64,000 bases of DNA from Chrysoperla carnea (lineage: Eukaryota; Arthropoda; Insecta; Neuroptera; Chrysopidae), in assembly GCF_905475395.1 (NCBI RefSeq), contig NC_058342.1, forward strand, positions 27,934,640 through 27,998,639, in the 5' to 3' direction. Below, in pieces: positions 12,924 through 25,019 of this stretch; position 1 is the stretch's first letter; each line of letters begins with the position of its first letter. The notes beneath the pieces were generated by a model that did no database searches, was not told where the DNA came from, and saw only the letters and a program-made list of their open reading frames with translations. A program made the position numbers and the translations under genes.

Positions 12924-13225
12924 ATAGAGATCCATCACTAAAGTCATATTTCCCCCTCATTATCTATATCTTCTTATTAAAAGTCGCAGTTCTTTTGGTG
13001 CTCTCTGTTGATGACGTATTAATATTTGATCTGTCAGTTTTTGACAGTTCAATGTACTGTTTATTACAGGTGTAATAACCACGGATGTAGTAATTATAAT
13101 ATATATCCATGGTAATATCATACAAAATATAAGTTATTAACACCATACATTATGTCAATAAGTCTGACAAACCACATACTATGACGTTACGGTCGTTTTA
13201 AAATTTGAATTTCTCTCACAGAATT
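12924..13225 (-). repeat. dispersed repeat A, copy 1
   Basis: Inverse copy of a family also at 24095-24296/24813-24880, 27625-27960 and 30365-30690. The shared core reads (sense) TGACGTCATAGTATGTGGTTTGTCAGA, then a GGTATTA block, TTATATTTTGTATGG, and an end with AATACGTCATCAACAGAGAGC. No open frame is conserved between the copies. Confidence 0.65.
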
Positions 13226-13844
13226 TTTACTTTTATTAGTTAATTTTTAGTTATTAAAAAAGTATTAATTACTAAAATAATGGTTTTGTTCAAATGCCCA
13301 GTCAATAAAGTTACGGAAAAAAAAATCGTAATACTAGAATGAACCGTAAGTTCATATTTTCGAGGAAAATATGAATAAAAAAGAGAATGATATATAAAAT
13401 AAAGTCGTATTTTTAATTGCATTATAAACGGGACAATTCTTGAGCATACGAAAGGTAACGATGTATGAATCGAGGGGGTTTAAATATACATACTCTCATA
13501 ATGGTATATTTTGTAAGAACCATAAACTACTACAAAAGCCTCCACCATATTCTTTGAGAGTGTAGTATAGTAGTCGTTTTTTTTTTACGATTGTGGCTCA
13601 ACCATAAACTATGACAACTTCTATTTTTAATGTTCACATAAGCCGTTAAGTTTTTATTACATAATATATAATATGACTTCTTAGAAAAAAAAGGATTTGA
13701 ATTACTGGTGAAAGCTTTACAACTTGTGGGCCCACTCAAGCTGTGTATGAATATGTAGACGCAACTGTTTGCTCGTCAAATATAATCTAAATGATATTAA
13801 AGAATTTTAATTCAGAAATTAATTCATTTGAAACGGTACAGACA
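13226..13844. other. non-coding stretch, no gene seen
   Basis: Small minus frames at 13240 and 13530 have no family resemblance. Nothing else is visible. Confidence 0.5.
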
Positions 13845-14076
13845 ACCCACGTAGCTTAATTGATTAAAGTAACCAATTCCGTGCGGTATACCTGGAGTAG
13901 CGGGTTTGATTCCCGCCGTTACAACCAAAATTAATTTAATTAATAGTTGTTATGAGCTGGTGTAGTGCATGATACATGCATGAAGTAAATAAAATATGTT
14001 CTAAAGCTTAAGTAAAAGTACAGCCTAAGTGTGTCCTTCGTGGACAGTCAATATGACCTAGCTTAATCTAACCTAT
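13845..14076 (+). mobile_element. tRNA-derived SINE, copy S2
   Basis: Has both pol III promoter boxes of a tRNA head: an A box (GTAGCTTAATTGATTAAAGT) and a B box (GGGTTTGATTCCC), then the family body GAGCTGGTGTAGTGCATGA and the end TCCTTCGTGGACAGTCAATATGACC followed by a decayed CCTAA-type tail. The middle is partly deleted relative to S1. Confidence 0.75.
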
Positions 14077-14134
14077 AGTACAGGCAATAGAGTCAAATAT
14101 ACATCTTGAGCACAAAATTATTAAGAATATAATA

Positions 14135-14335
14135 TAAATTATTTAAATTTATTGAGTAACAGAAACAATTATATTTAGAGAATAAGTAGTGTAAGAGAGA
14201 TGTCTATTATATACAGAATCACAGATGTCTATTATTATTATTATTTATCATACAGAATGCATGCAGTATAGTACAGTAGAGTTAAAACTTATATTTGAAT
14301 ATGTATGTGTGCTAAGGATGTGTATAATTACAACT
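14135..14335 (+). repeat. dispersed repeat E, copy 1
   Basis: Matches 21180-21362 in the same orientation: AACAGAAACAATTATATTTAGAGAATAAGTAGTGTAAGAGAGATGTCTATTATATACAG in both with few differences (quoted here only to locate it). No coding frame. Confidence 0.65.
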
Positions 14336-15154
14336 TGCTGCTGTTGAAGTAATATAAAACATTTTGACAATATTTTACGGCGACAACAGTCTTTATCAGT
14401 AATTTTGTTTGATTTTCTAGTTCATGAGCTTTTGGACTGATTATTTAGTGCATCGAGATGCATTAAAGAAAACTTTTAACTACTATGTTTTTCATAACAA
14501 AAATATAGAAAGTTTCGATCAAAAAAGTTACAGTTAAATTTTTTTACGAGCTTTTCATTTCATTTGAAAATAAATAAGTTTAATTTTTAACAGTTTTAAG
14601 TACATTTTAAAAATTATGAACACATCAAAGATTTTTTTATAAAGAATACGATAAAGTACAAAAAGTATTCTTTTTTAAAGTTTCCAGAGAGAAGAAATTA
14701 TTTTTCTATGTAAATTTGTTTACGTAATGAATATCGAACTTATTCTTTAAGTGATTTAAGTTTTTTATATTTTGTAACTGTAAGTGATATATACTTTATT
14801 TTAAAGTTGAATAACGTTTGTTTTTATATGAGTATAAATTTTATAAATTGCATTTGTAGATCATGCTTTCAGGGCAATTTTACAGAATGGCTCTTAATGG
14901 TTTGTGCAACGATCTTTCAGACGAAGTACACTTCAAGATAAGTCGAATTAGCTCCACTTGTCAGTACCAAGTTCCTCTGTTTTGGAGTTGGCGGTCCTTA
15001 AGTTGAAATGTTAAAATGGTTTGTGTAACTTAACTCCAAGAAATGTTACTTTAGTAAAATTGATAGATAAATATAAAGTTTACCATCAATTCATTGTAGA
15101 AGAACCTCTGTTCCTATGACATATACATTTATAACAGAGACCACCTACATCATT
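14336..15154. other. non-coding stretch, no gene seen
   Basis: AT-rich. A slightly GC-richer patch at 14880-15020 has no open frame or RNA fold that I could support. Confidence 0.5.
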
Positions 15155-15475
15155 ATTATATCATGCATATATGTAATATGCAAGGTATACTAATTTTAGT
15201 CCCAAGTTTGTAACGTTTAAAAATATTAATGCTATGAACAAAATTTTGGTATATATGTTTTTGGTATAAAATCACCTAATTAGTCCATTTTCGGTTGTCT
15301 GCCGTCTGTTCGTCTGTCCGTCTGTCTGCCAACACGATAACTCAAAAACGAAAAAAGATATCAAGCTGAAATTTTTACAGCGTACTCAGGGTGTAAAAAG
15401 TGAGGTCAAGTTCGTAAGTGAGCATCATAGGTCAATTGAGTCTCGACCTATGGTTCCGTAGGCCTCTCTCTATAA
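15155..15475 (+). mobile_element. HINE-like element H3 (3' truncated)
   Basis: Starts with the hairpin end (TATATCATGCATATATGTAATATGCAAGGTATA) and carries the GTCTGTCCGTCTGTCTG tract and AACTCAAAAACGAAAA core. It stops after the GGTTCCGTAGG segment, without the 3' palindrome. Confidence 0.65.
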
Positions 15476-15831
15476 CGATCAAGCGTTTGATGGCCACATT
15501 ACGGTTCTATGTTATTACTTCTATGGATATAACTAACATTATAAAAAAAAACTCCAAACTAAAAAAATCTATTTAAAAAAAGGAAGATTTGCCGTAGGAA
15601 GCTTTCCAATCAACTTAAGTTTTCCGCCGTCACTGTATAGAAGAATGCTACGATAATGCGGAAAGGACTTGCAAGTAGAACTTTTACGTAGAATTTAGTA
15701 AGTATAAAGATTAATAATAATATTTTTTGAAAAAGTTTCCTGTTATAAGATGCTCCTAATGGCATTTTAAAAATATATACTATCAATGTATATAGACAAG
15801 TCATATATGATGTCTATGGATATCCAACAAA

Positions 15832-16760
15832 GTGGTTATCAAAAATTATACACAGGTGTTTTCATTACCAACATTACTTCGGTCTGGAATGGTTATATCA
15901 AAAGCAAAGGTGACAACACAGCCTTGTAATATTATGATTGATAATACCCCCGTTAAATTTGTCGACAAACATATCTACTTAGGTGCCCTGATATCAAACG
16001 ACGGAAGATTCAATAACGAAATACAGAGACGAATTTCAATAGCCAAAGTTAACAAGCTCAAGAAAATTCTACGCAATAAAAATATTTAAATTCAAACAAA
16101 ACAGTTAGTGTTGAAAACATGTGTGTAGTCAACTTTGACATACAGTTGTGAAAGCTGGACTATTAACAAAAACTTAAAAAAATCTATTGAATCTTTTGGA
16201 GTTTGGTGTCGGAGAAGAATTTTTAAAATAAAATGGAATTAATATGTGACAAATGAAAAGGTGTTAGGTTATATTGGCTGTCCACGAAGGACACACTTAG
16301 ATAATTTAATTTATCAGCTCCTCAATTTCTGAGGCTGAGTGCAACCTCATTCATGCATATACCATACACTACACCAGCCCACCACAAGTATTAACTAAAT
16401 TATTTTTGTTACGACGGCGGGAATCGAACCCGCTACCCTAAGCATACCGCGGACGGAATTGGTTATGCCTTAACCAACTGAGCTAATAAGGCGACTGAAA
16501 AAGTGTTTAAAAAAGCGAAAGTTAAAAAGGAACTTGTTCTTCGCAGGCAATTATCATTCTTAGGTCACATAATCAGAAAGAATGGTTTCGAGGTGATAAG
16601 TTTGACGGGAAAGTTTGAAGAAATAAAGCAAAGGGAAGAAAACGTTAAAGCTATTTGGATAGTTTAGAATTAAAAAACTTAAATTCTAGTGAAACTGTGT
16701 ACATGGGTAGAGACAGAGTAAATTGGAGGAACATGCTGATCAACGTCTGTAGAAAACAGA
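15832..16760 (+). pseudogene. LINE reverse-transcriptase C-terminal fragment, split by a SINE
   Basis: The frame 15832-16089 has the post-palm pattern of non-LTR reverse transcriptases: V...HIYLGALIS.DGR, then an EIQRRI helix. After a stop it continues in decayed form with TYSCESWTI and WCRRRIFKI. Beyond a SINE insert at 16266-16495 it resumes with RRQLSFLGHIIRKNGFE and LTGK. Together these are the thumb and tail of a LINE of the type whose ORF contains YLG, CE.W and GH.R motifs. Stops and frame breaks show that it is dead. The catalytic FADD region is not present. Confidence 0.75.
16266..16495 (-). mobile_element. tRNA-derived SINE, copy S3, complete, with target duplication
   Basis: On the minus strand it starts with a good tRNA head: A box TTAGCTCAGTTGGTTAAGGC and B box GGGTTCGATTCCC. 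It then runs through the family body to TTCGTGGACAGCCAATATAACCT. It is flanked by TGAAAAGGTGTT (16254-16265) and TGAAAAAGTGTT (16496-16507), an imperfect 12-bp target duplication inside LINE coding sequence, as expected of LINE-driven retrotransposition. Confidence 0.8.
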
Positions 16761-17091
16761 CATGATACCCTCATCATCATCTCGTCAATGAGGTAGATAT
16801 TGGGGAGGTTGTTTTCTAGCATAAAGTACATATCGTTTAGAAATTGAAAATCATGAGTGAAAGAAAAACAAGAAAAACGTGTTAGAAAATTTGTTACAAT
16901 AACTAGGAATGATTTGTTTAAATTGACAAGGAAATTTACAAATTGAATAAAACCAATAAAAAACAAAAAATCGTAATTTCCTAATAAATAACATTTACTA
17001 ACGAAAAGTAGAAAATCTTGTAGTACGAAATGTGATCTTTCTCGTAAAATTTGATTTTCTTAGATAAATAATCACGTGTCAATTAAATGAA

Positions 17092-17093
<2 letters not shown>

Positions 17094-17152
<59 letters not shown>
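17094..17152. repeat. (AT)n microsatellite, about 59 bp
   Basis: Uninterrupted alternating A and T. Confidence 0.95.
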
Positions 17153-17155
<3 letters not shown>

Positions 17156-17984
17156 CCGTTGTCTTTACCAAAATTAGTAGAAAGTGTTAATCATTTTAAG
17201 TTAAGGGTGATTAAGGGATTGTTCTACATACACTTAAAAGATGGTATTAGATGAGAAAATAATACAATCAACTTAGAAATAGGTTACATTTGTTGATTGT
17301 GTATTAATTAGTGGTGGTTTTATTTTTGCATAAATTTCACAATGCCTTTCTTTCACTATGTACAAATCACTTGAGAATGTAATAGAAATTGACATACATA
17401 TTAATTCAGTTTCAATCTTTTATGGATCGTATTTCTATGAATTTCTTTAATTCGTTAATAGAAGAAAGTACCTGTGCCTAAGATGGCCCTATTCCTGATG
17501 GCTCACTTTCAGAATCTCATACTTTTGTACTTGATTAAGTTTGAATTTCGCGTTCATGTTTGGTTAGTGCAATAGATAAAACTGAAAGTTGTCCAGGATA
17601 AAAATGGACCTTATCTAGGATAAAAAAGGCGCCAGTCCTTATTGTTTTGTAACAAACCAAATACCTTGGAAAAATTTTTTCAACATGGTGAATGTTTTAT
17701 CAGGAGTTGGGATAATATAGAAATTATGTTCAAGAATGGGGCAGAAGTTTTTGGCTTGTTTTTAAAGGGGTGGGGAGGCTGCCTGATATGCTGATTAGAA
17801 AGTTTCTTCAACTGTGAATTTCGTTGAGCTGTGTTAAGACTTATTAACACTTACAATAAGATGTTTTAAAACTTATTAACTACTTCTTTGAAATATTTAC
17901 AATTTTTAGCTCATTATAATTTTCAGCAAACCTTTTTTTTTCCGCAATAAAAGTAACCTCAGCTATTTTTTAGCAGCTTTGATT
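17153..17984. other. non-coding stretch, no gene seen
   Basis: AT-rich with a mildly GC-richer patch at 17480-17830. No open frame of note. Confidence 0.5.
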
Positions 17985-18180
17985 AGTCAAACCTAGTAGC
18001 GCAGTTGGTTAAAGCTGGCACAATAAAAATTAATTTAAGTCATAGTTGTGATGGGCTGGTGTAGGGCATGGTATATGCCTGAAAGAAGTTAACTCAGCCT
18101 CTCGAAATAGTTTATCACAATAGGCTCTATGGTCTAAGTTTGTCCTTCGTAGACAGCCAATATAACCTAACTTTACCTAA
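17985..18180 (+). mobile_element. tRNA-derived SINE, copy S4 (internally deleted)
   Basis: Has an A box (TAGTAGCGCAGTTGGTTAAAGC) but jumps directly to the body, losing the B box. It ends TCCTTCGTAGACAGCCAATATAACCTAAC. It cannot drive pol III transcription from two boxes. Confidence 0.7.
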
Positions 18181-18504
18181 GTCATTGAGAATTTTGAGTT
18201 TTTTTTTGTGACATAGGCTGTTTAAGTTATGATATTGTTTTACTTATGTGTCAATATTAACTCCGATATTTTGGATTTATTTTAAAAGATATAATGAAAG
18301 CTTGCATACAAGTTGAAGACAGAAAACACGATTAAGAGAAATAATTGTCTAAATTTCATATTGTAAAATATATTATACAAAAAAAAAAAACAGAATATGA
18401 TCCACAAAGATTGACGTCAGGTCTGACAGGCACATTACGTGATTATCTCGTTTGGCACTGAAGAACAGTCACATTTAAATTCAAAGTAGATAAGAATAAA
18501 TGAG

Positions 18505-18562
18505 CTCTATAGCCTAAGTGTGTCCTTCGTGGACAGCCATTATAACCTAACCTAACCTAACT
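18505..18562 (+). mobile_element. SINE 3'-end fragment S5
   Basis: Only CTATAGCCTAAGTGTGTCCTTCGTGGACAGCC and the tail CCTAACCTAACCTAAC remain. Confidence 0.7.
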
Positions 18563-19878
18563 ATGATATCTACACGGGAAAATAAATCTCTTACCTCTAC
18601 ACATCGAGATTTGTCAGGAAAAGTAATCATGGTTTTGAAACTTGACGCTACAACTGAAAGGCTAAAAGAACCGTTGTTTAAAAAAAATGCTAACTCAAAG
18701 AGTGCGAATCAAAGCAATTGCATTCCGAAGTACCCAAAAGTCGATGAGCGACTGTAAGGTTTGCCTCTGATGAGTTTCCAGTTGAATAAGATGGAATTTA
18801 TTTTTGAAACACATTTGGCCTGATGATCTCTGTGAATATTAGATAAAAATATATTCTCTGTGCATATCACATAGAATAAGAGAATAGAAGAATATAAATT
18901 TTCACTCTTGAATACATTAAACAGAGAAAAAACATAATTTTACAAATGCATCTTCTCAGAAGAACATATAACGAATGCATATATTCAAATTGAATATCCA
19001 TTATTATCAATACATGTCACAGGATGTATGTAACTTGAGCATTGGAGGGCATGAATGAAGCTCACAATAGAAAGACTCTGATACATATCTTATAATGCGT
19101 TGGGAGTTTTCATATAAACTAATTACGTATTTTTTCTATTCGTTGTCTGCGTAGTCATGGTAGGGACTATAAAATCGATACCAGGGCTTCTAGTGAAAAA
19201 TTTTGGCGTTAGCGGAGGCTGTTATGACTAATTTGCAATTCTTCACATGTTAATGTTATAGAAAATGTCAAATTAAAATTATTGAAAAACAATAATTAAT
19301 TAAACTTAATGCATTAAAAATTGTGAAAATAAGAAATCAAATTGCTTCAATATTATTTTTTAAATGTAAATTATCATAATTATTTATTTAAATTTGTGAC
19401 AATAATATTAAATTTTCAATGTAAGTCATAAATGCAATTATATATGCATCCATACAATTCTATAATTAAAGTAGTGTATCGTTACCATGGAAACGCCTCC
19501 AAAAAAAAAACTCACGCACGGTGAGAATAAACTAATTACATGTTTCTTTAATTATATAATTCTTCTATATATTGAGAAAAAAAACCAGTTTTTTAGAGAC
19601 TAAAGCAAATGAACATATGTGTCAAAAAAATTATATTTAAATAATTTTTAGAATTATCTTCTTTAAAGAATTAATGATGTGTTTCTAACATGTTAAATTA
19701 GAAGTTTTTGAGTGTCTATCACAGTCCAAAATTATGTGTAAATTGTTCACAATCCAGTATTTTAATTTCATATTATTAAAAACAAAAGAATGTCATATGT
19801 CAAAATACATTTTAAACTTAACCCTTAAATAGTGGCAATATAAGTAGTTAGTAATTTCTTAGAAAGAATACAATTTGA
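18563..19878. other. non-coding stretch, no gene seen
   Basis: AT-rich. The 64-codon frame at 18563 has no recognisable domain. Confidence 0.5.
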
Positions 19879-19995
19879 TCCCGACTTATATATTATAATT
19901 GCGAAAATAACTCTGTTAGTATGTTACGCCACGCCTAAACTATCGAACCAATTTAAATAAAATTTGGTACAGAGACTGAAAAAAGACATGCAAAA
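19879..19995 (+). mobile_element. Helitron-type 5'-end fragment B6
   Basis: TCCCGACTTATATATTATAATTGCGAAAATAAC after an A, then GTATGTTACGCC and AACTATCGAACCAATTTAAAT. This is a diverged relative of B1-B5 without a visible 3' end. Confidence 0.5.
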
Positions 19996-20285
19996 GGGGT
20001 ACGCCTTTGAAAAAATCGGGGAAAATTTGTTATTTCGGAATTCGATAATAATCAGTTTATTAGGTAAATTTGACCCAAATAATTAAAAAATACAGTTCAT
20101 TTGGTGATTAGATGAATTCTTTCGGAGATATGGACGAAAATCGGGTTGATTATGGCTTTAAATCAGAAACTATTCGTCCAATCGTCAAATAAACCCGATT
20201 TTTGAATTTTTTTTTTTTTTTGGTCAAAATTGCCTTAAATAATGAGATTTATCAAAATCAGAGAGAAAATTTTTGCTTCGATTTG
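19996..20285. repeat. imperfect palindrome related to the 33166 array
   Basis: AGGTAAATTTGACCCAAATAATT on the left is mirrored by TTTTTTGGTCAAAATTGCCTT on the right, and CAGAAACTATTCGTCCAATCG plus AACCCGATTTTTG match the unit at 33166. A single decayed unit of the same family. Confidence 0.55.
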
Positions 20286-20879
20286 TAGTAATAAAGCAGA
20301 TTTACTGATCAGGTAACATAGATCTCCATTAAAACATATAAACCCAAGTCAATACATGCATGAGGTTAGGTTAGATTATTTAAGTAATGATGCTATTAAT
20401 TTTTATTACATAACTTTTTCTATATACTATTTGATAATATCATGATATTTTTTCGATATTAGACGAGATAAAATATCTTCGATGAGGTTTTCGATTCTAT
20501 AGTTTGTATTATATAATACATACCAACCATACTATTCAATATAACCTACATATTCGACGTAGGTTTGATCATGTGGAATGCATAAGATTCTGTGAAATAT
20601 GAATGTTTAATACCGTTGGACGGTTTGTCGTATGCAAATCTTAATTTACAATGTGATTCAAAGTATTATTTTTATTATTATTATTATTTTCTATTTGATA
20701 ATAATATTATAATCTTCTTAAAAAGTATTCGTTTATTTATTGATATGGGATTTTTGTTGATTTGTTTTTAAAAAATTATTATTATTTCTTCGACATGTAA
20801 CTGTTAAGTGGCTGCAAATAATTATCCAGAGGCATATACGTCCTTACGGGAGGTACATCCCCCCAATAAATTTCTAATA
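20286..20879. other. non-coding stretch, no gene seen
   Basis: AT-rich, with short ATT runs near 20670-20690. Confidence 0.5.
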
Positions 20880-21137
20880 AAATTCTAAATTTGTGTATAC
20901 TTAGGAATATAATAATACATTAACAACAAAATTTGAAGTCGATTGACCGTCTCTAACTCGGGTTAAATGCAATTAAAGTTCGGATGATTTACATGGAGAG
21001 CATAGGAAAGGTTGCGTTTTGTTGTGTTTTTAACAAGTTTTTTAATTCTAGAAAAAAACTAGATTTAAGATATTTTCAAAAAACTAACTGAACATTCGTG
21101 AATTTGTGCATGTGAGTTTAAAAAAAAACAAAACTAT
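20880..21137 (-). repeat. dispersed repeat D, copy 2
   Basis: Inverse copy of 2886-3140, including GTCGATTGACCGTCTCTAACTCG and TTTACATGGAGAGCATAG. Confidence 0.65.
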
Positions 21138-21179
21138 TGACCGCTTTATTCTTGAGATATAGTCACTTAATCACTCAAA

Positions 21180-21362
21180 GTTATTTAAATTTTTTATATA
21201 ACAGAAACAATTGTATTTAGAGAATAAGTAGTGTAAGAGAGATGTCTATTATATACAGAATTACATATGTTGATTACCATGCTGTTATCATACAGAATAC
21301 GTGATAAATGGACAGTCGAGTTAAAAGCATGTTAAAATTAATACTTATTTGAGTGTGCTATG
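21180..21362 (+). repeat. dispersed repeat E, copy 2
   Basis: Direct copy of 14135-14335. The two copies differ in the middle: an ATT run in the first is replaced here by TTGATTACCATGCTG. Confidence 0.65.
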
Positions 21363-21622
21363 CATATCTACGTACATTCCACTGCTGTATGATGTAGTAC
21401 ACTATTTTTACAATTTGTACAAAGACAGATACCTTAAAATATCTAACAACAGAAAAACAAATGGCATACACATTCAAATGAATCATGTTTTTTCTATAAA
21501 TTAAATGGATACAAAATATAAAGTATCATTGCAATTATTAACTTTAGGAACTCTCAAGATACCATCGAAAAATCGTTGCGTTGCAAGCATGTTGGTCTAT
21601 TTTAAAATATGATTTAAGTTAA

Positions 21623-21742
<120 letters not shown>

Positions 21743-24094
21743 ATTCCTTGGCCAGAGGAAGATAGCACCTGGGATAATCACAGCTAACCAATTCACTCAG
21801 CATGAGTTCTGAGAATGCTATGACCATCCGCCTGATCTTTTTCTTGGTATTGTTAAAGATATTACTTCTTTTGTTTTTGGGCCCTATTATGCACATAAGT
21901 AACTGAGTGTCCATTAATTATTTATTCCGATTTGATTAAAATCCTAGGATACGTTCTGCTATTTTTTCACATTTACATGTATTTGAATCACTGTATACAT
22001 AATGTAATTAAATTGCCTAACGTAATTACTATTATCGAGAAATATTATATAGGATGGCCAATAAATTGGTATTAAAAGTATATCGTTGGATATTGATAAA
22101 TTATTGATGCTTTATTAAAGTTACTGCGTTAGTCTAGAACGTAGGACGGTCTAAGTACCCGAGAAAGGATCAGATGATCAGATTTAACGATAGCATTTTA
22201 ACCATAGAAATTAACACAGTCAATAGTTTGTTTTCAATTGTTTTAATTTTTTCATTTCCCATTTTCGTTTTCGCTTTTCTCATTCTAAACTTTATAATTT
22301 TAATTTTTCGCCATTCTATTTGAGTGGACCAACTCGCAAAGGACTGCGGTTATTCTGCCACTTTATCAGACCGGTTTATCAATCGTGATATTTCAGTTTT
22401 AATACTAGAAAAAAAAATGTTTTGCCACTCGATATACTGAGGTGTAACATATTTTATTTATAATTCATTACTATAATGGCTTCTGAGTTGTCATTGCACT
22501 CTACTATGTCACATAAAGCTTATAGACGTGTAACTAAAGAGGTTTATAGACCATCAATGTTTTTGTCTTACTGTTCAATTTAAAAATAAATAAATTTCGA
22601 TTTTTGCCCCAATTTCCAAGATCAGTTTTTTGTATTTTATAAATACGTATGTCGACTACCAAATAGTCATCATCAGTAAGAATTAGCTAGTCGTGATTAC
22701 TCTTATTATGAATGTTTCTGTTTGCTAATTTGGTGGCGGACTGCACAATGATACTTTCGTGTACCTACAATTTATACTGTTGACAGTATCTGTCAAATTG
22801 TATATCATTGACCCAAGCTTATCAACTTCCATCAGCTGGCTAGTGCTGGGCCAATGAGCATGATTCTTCTCTTCAATAATATTTATATTACAATATATCA
22901 ATTTTTAAATCCCGAACTAAAAAAAACGGGATTGTAAGAAGTTTGACCGCTATGTGTGTGCGTCTGTCTGTCTGTGGTATCGTAGATTTTTTTGATTTTG
23001 TTTGAAAGGTAATTAAATGGAGAGTGTTCTTAGCTATGTTTCAAGTGCGAACTTAGAGTTCCGTACAATAAAACGAAAAAATTTGATGATCTTCCAAAAC
23101 ATCTTAGTTGGAAAATGCTTTAAGGAAGAAGGCAATTTAATGGAGAGTGTTCTTAGATATGTTTCAAATGCGAGTTTATTTGTCGGGGGTTTTCTAAATT
23201 TTGTAAATTTCACTTGCCTATCAACAAATGTAAATCAAATTGAAACGTCTTTAAACAGCTTTATTTAATTTATGTGTATAATATAATCAGTGTTTATTCG
23301 AATTGAATACATATATATACTTCTCGAATTAAGGGATTTGCAAACGTTACTAATATGGCAGCAAAATTAATTAAAGATTATTTTATTATAAAAAAATTTT
23401 TTATACCTAAACCGAGTGTATCATTTTATATAAGGAATCATTTCAAATACGTTCTTTCTACTCCACATGATTTGAAATCCGATTCCTCTTAAATTATCAC
23501 CAATAACTCGTTGTTCTCCGTCGATTCTAATCTAAGTCTAATCAGCCCTAATGAAAGTTATCACAATTAATTTTCCCTTTTTATTCGACTTTTTTCATTG
23601 ATGTCAACAACGTACTGGATATTTGAATAGTTAATCATGTTAGTTGAGCTTTCTTTCATTCAATTCTACAATATAGAAAAAGTCATTTTTCATTTTCCTT
23701 TTAATAAGACGCATTGTCAATTTTCAACAAAACCTTGTAATTATCTTAATTTGATGTCATTTTTTTCTTTCAATTTTCAAAGAAGTTAATTTAAACATCT
23801 ACAATAGACTTTATTTTTTGTTTTACCTAGTTCCTTTGTTTACTTCTCATTTTCGAGGTAGAAAAAAAAAACCAGTTTGTTAGATGAGAAAACTTCCAAT
23901 ATAAATAATGTACTGAGCATTGGAAGTGTGTATTATCAAACAAAAAATACACAATCGAAAAATCTTAGAAAAGGTAATGAATGTTGTTGATTGGGAATCT
24001 AAACGAACGGAACATCCTCCCTCATTCACGATCAAACAATTTTAACAGCTCGTTATTAATAATAAATTAATAGCATCCAATATTAAATATTAAC
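21743..24094. other. non-coding stretch with one small internal repeat
   Basis: No gene recognised. At 23007-23190 a segment with AATGGAGAGTGTTCTTAG.TATGTTTCAA occurs twice about 120 bp apart, which creates the frame at 23017-23268. A similar segment is at 25030-25170. Confidence 0.5.
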
Positions 24095-24296
24095 TTAATT
24101 CTAGCGGATAATAGGAAATATTCATGAAATTTATATTCCGTGACGTCATAGTATGTGGTTTGTCTGATTTGATGACATAGTATTTGTTATTAATTACTTA
24201 TATTTTGTATGGTATTACATTGGAGTTATATTATTCTACGGCTTTTTATTAGAAAACTTAATAATAACGTGAATAAATTCTGTGTTGTAAATTCAT
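24095..24296 (+). repeat. dispersed repeat A, copy 2 (left part)
   Basis: Begins near GGAAATATTCATGAAATTT and includes CGTGACGTCATAGTATGTGG. It is interrupted at 24297 by a HINE-like insertion and resumes at 24813. It lacks the AAAACGGACGTG spacer segment of copies 3 and 4. Confidence 0.65.
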
Positions 24297-24812
24297 TATA
24301 CCATGCATATATGTAATATGATAAGGTATACTAAGTTTAGTCCAAAGTTTGTAACGCTTAAAAATATTGATGCCACGCACAAAATTTTGCTATAGGTGTT
24401 CATAGAATCACCTAATTAGTCCATTTCCGGTTGTCCGTCCGTCCGTCCGTCTGTGTGAGCTGAAATTTTTACAGCGTACTCAGGACGTGAAAAGTGAGAT
24501 CGAGTTCGTAAATGAGCATTATAAGTCAATTGGGTCTTGGGTCTGTAGGATCCATCTTGTAAACCGTTAGAGATAGAACAAAAATTTAAATGTAAAAAAT
24601 GCTCCTTATCAAAAAATAAACAACTTTTGATTGCAACATTTTTTCGTAAACATTACTGTTTACTCGTGAGGGCGCCAATTAGGCGGAAATTTTATAGTAT
24701 GTACCAAACTTGAATATGTATATATGTGTTATGTGATAAAGAAATCAACACTGACTATGCATGGTATTTCTACAATTAATTCAGTCAATTGTTTTTCACT
24801 TGTTTTTTTTTT
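24297..24812 (+). mobile_element. HINE/DINE-like non-autonomous Helentron, reference copy H4
   Basis: Complete about 515-bp copy. The 5' end is a hairpin (TATACCATGCATAT, 5-bp loop, near-complementary arm ending GGTATA). The middle has a GTCC/GTCT tetranucleotide tract. The 3' end has the palindrome AACAATTAATTCAGTCAATTG, about 7 bp before CACTTG and a T-run. The site is proven by the uninterrupted equivalent at about 27870-27885. A GTCY tract, terminal hairpins and insertion in a T-run without duplication fit HINEs (DINE-1 group); that label is inferred. Confidence 0.7.
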
Positions 24813-24880
24813 TAGTGTAAACTATACATTGAACTGTCATTAATTAACAGGTCACATATTAATACGTCACCAACTGAATA
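24813..24880 (+). repeat. dispersed repeat A, copy 2 (right part)
   Basis: AGTGTAAACTATACATTGAACTGTCA...ATTAATACGTCACCAAC continues the repeat broken at 24297; compare 27883-27950. Confidence 0.65.
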
Positions 24881-25019
24881 TTCCCTATTCTAGCGAATTT
24901 CCATGCAATATCATCAACAGGAATGAAACGAGAACTGGTTCAAATCGAAGGTCGTTGCTACTTCGTCCGTGCGCGGTCTGCCTGTTGTGTCTTCGTATAC
25001 TTGCTTAAAAGATGAATCG

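Noticed and set aside
16400..16495. Possible functional tRNA gene on the minus strand
   Set aside because: Good A and B boxes, but it is the head of a SINE with a target duplication and no full cloverleaf.
22990..23268. 83-codon plus frame with an internal repeat
   Set aside because: Repeat G duplication; a related segment at 25030-25170 does not keep the frame.
24420..24460. CRISPR-like short regular repeats (GTCC/GTCT)
   Set aside because: Simple tetranucleotide tract inside a HINE-like element in an animal genome; no spacer structure.
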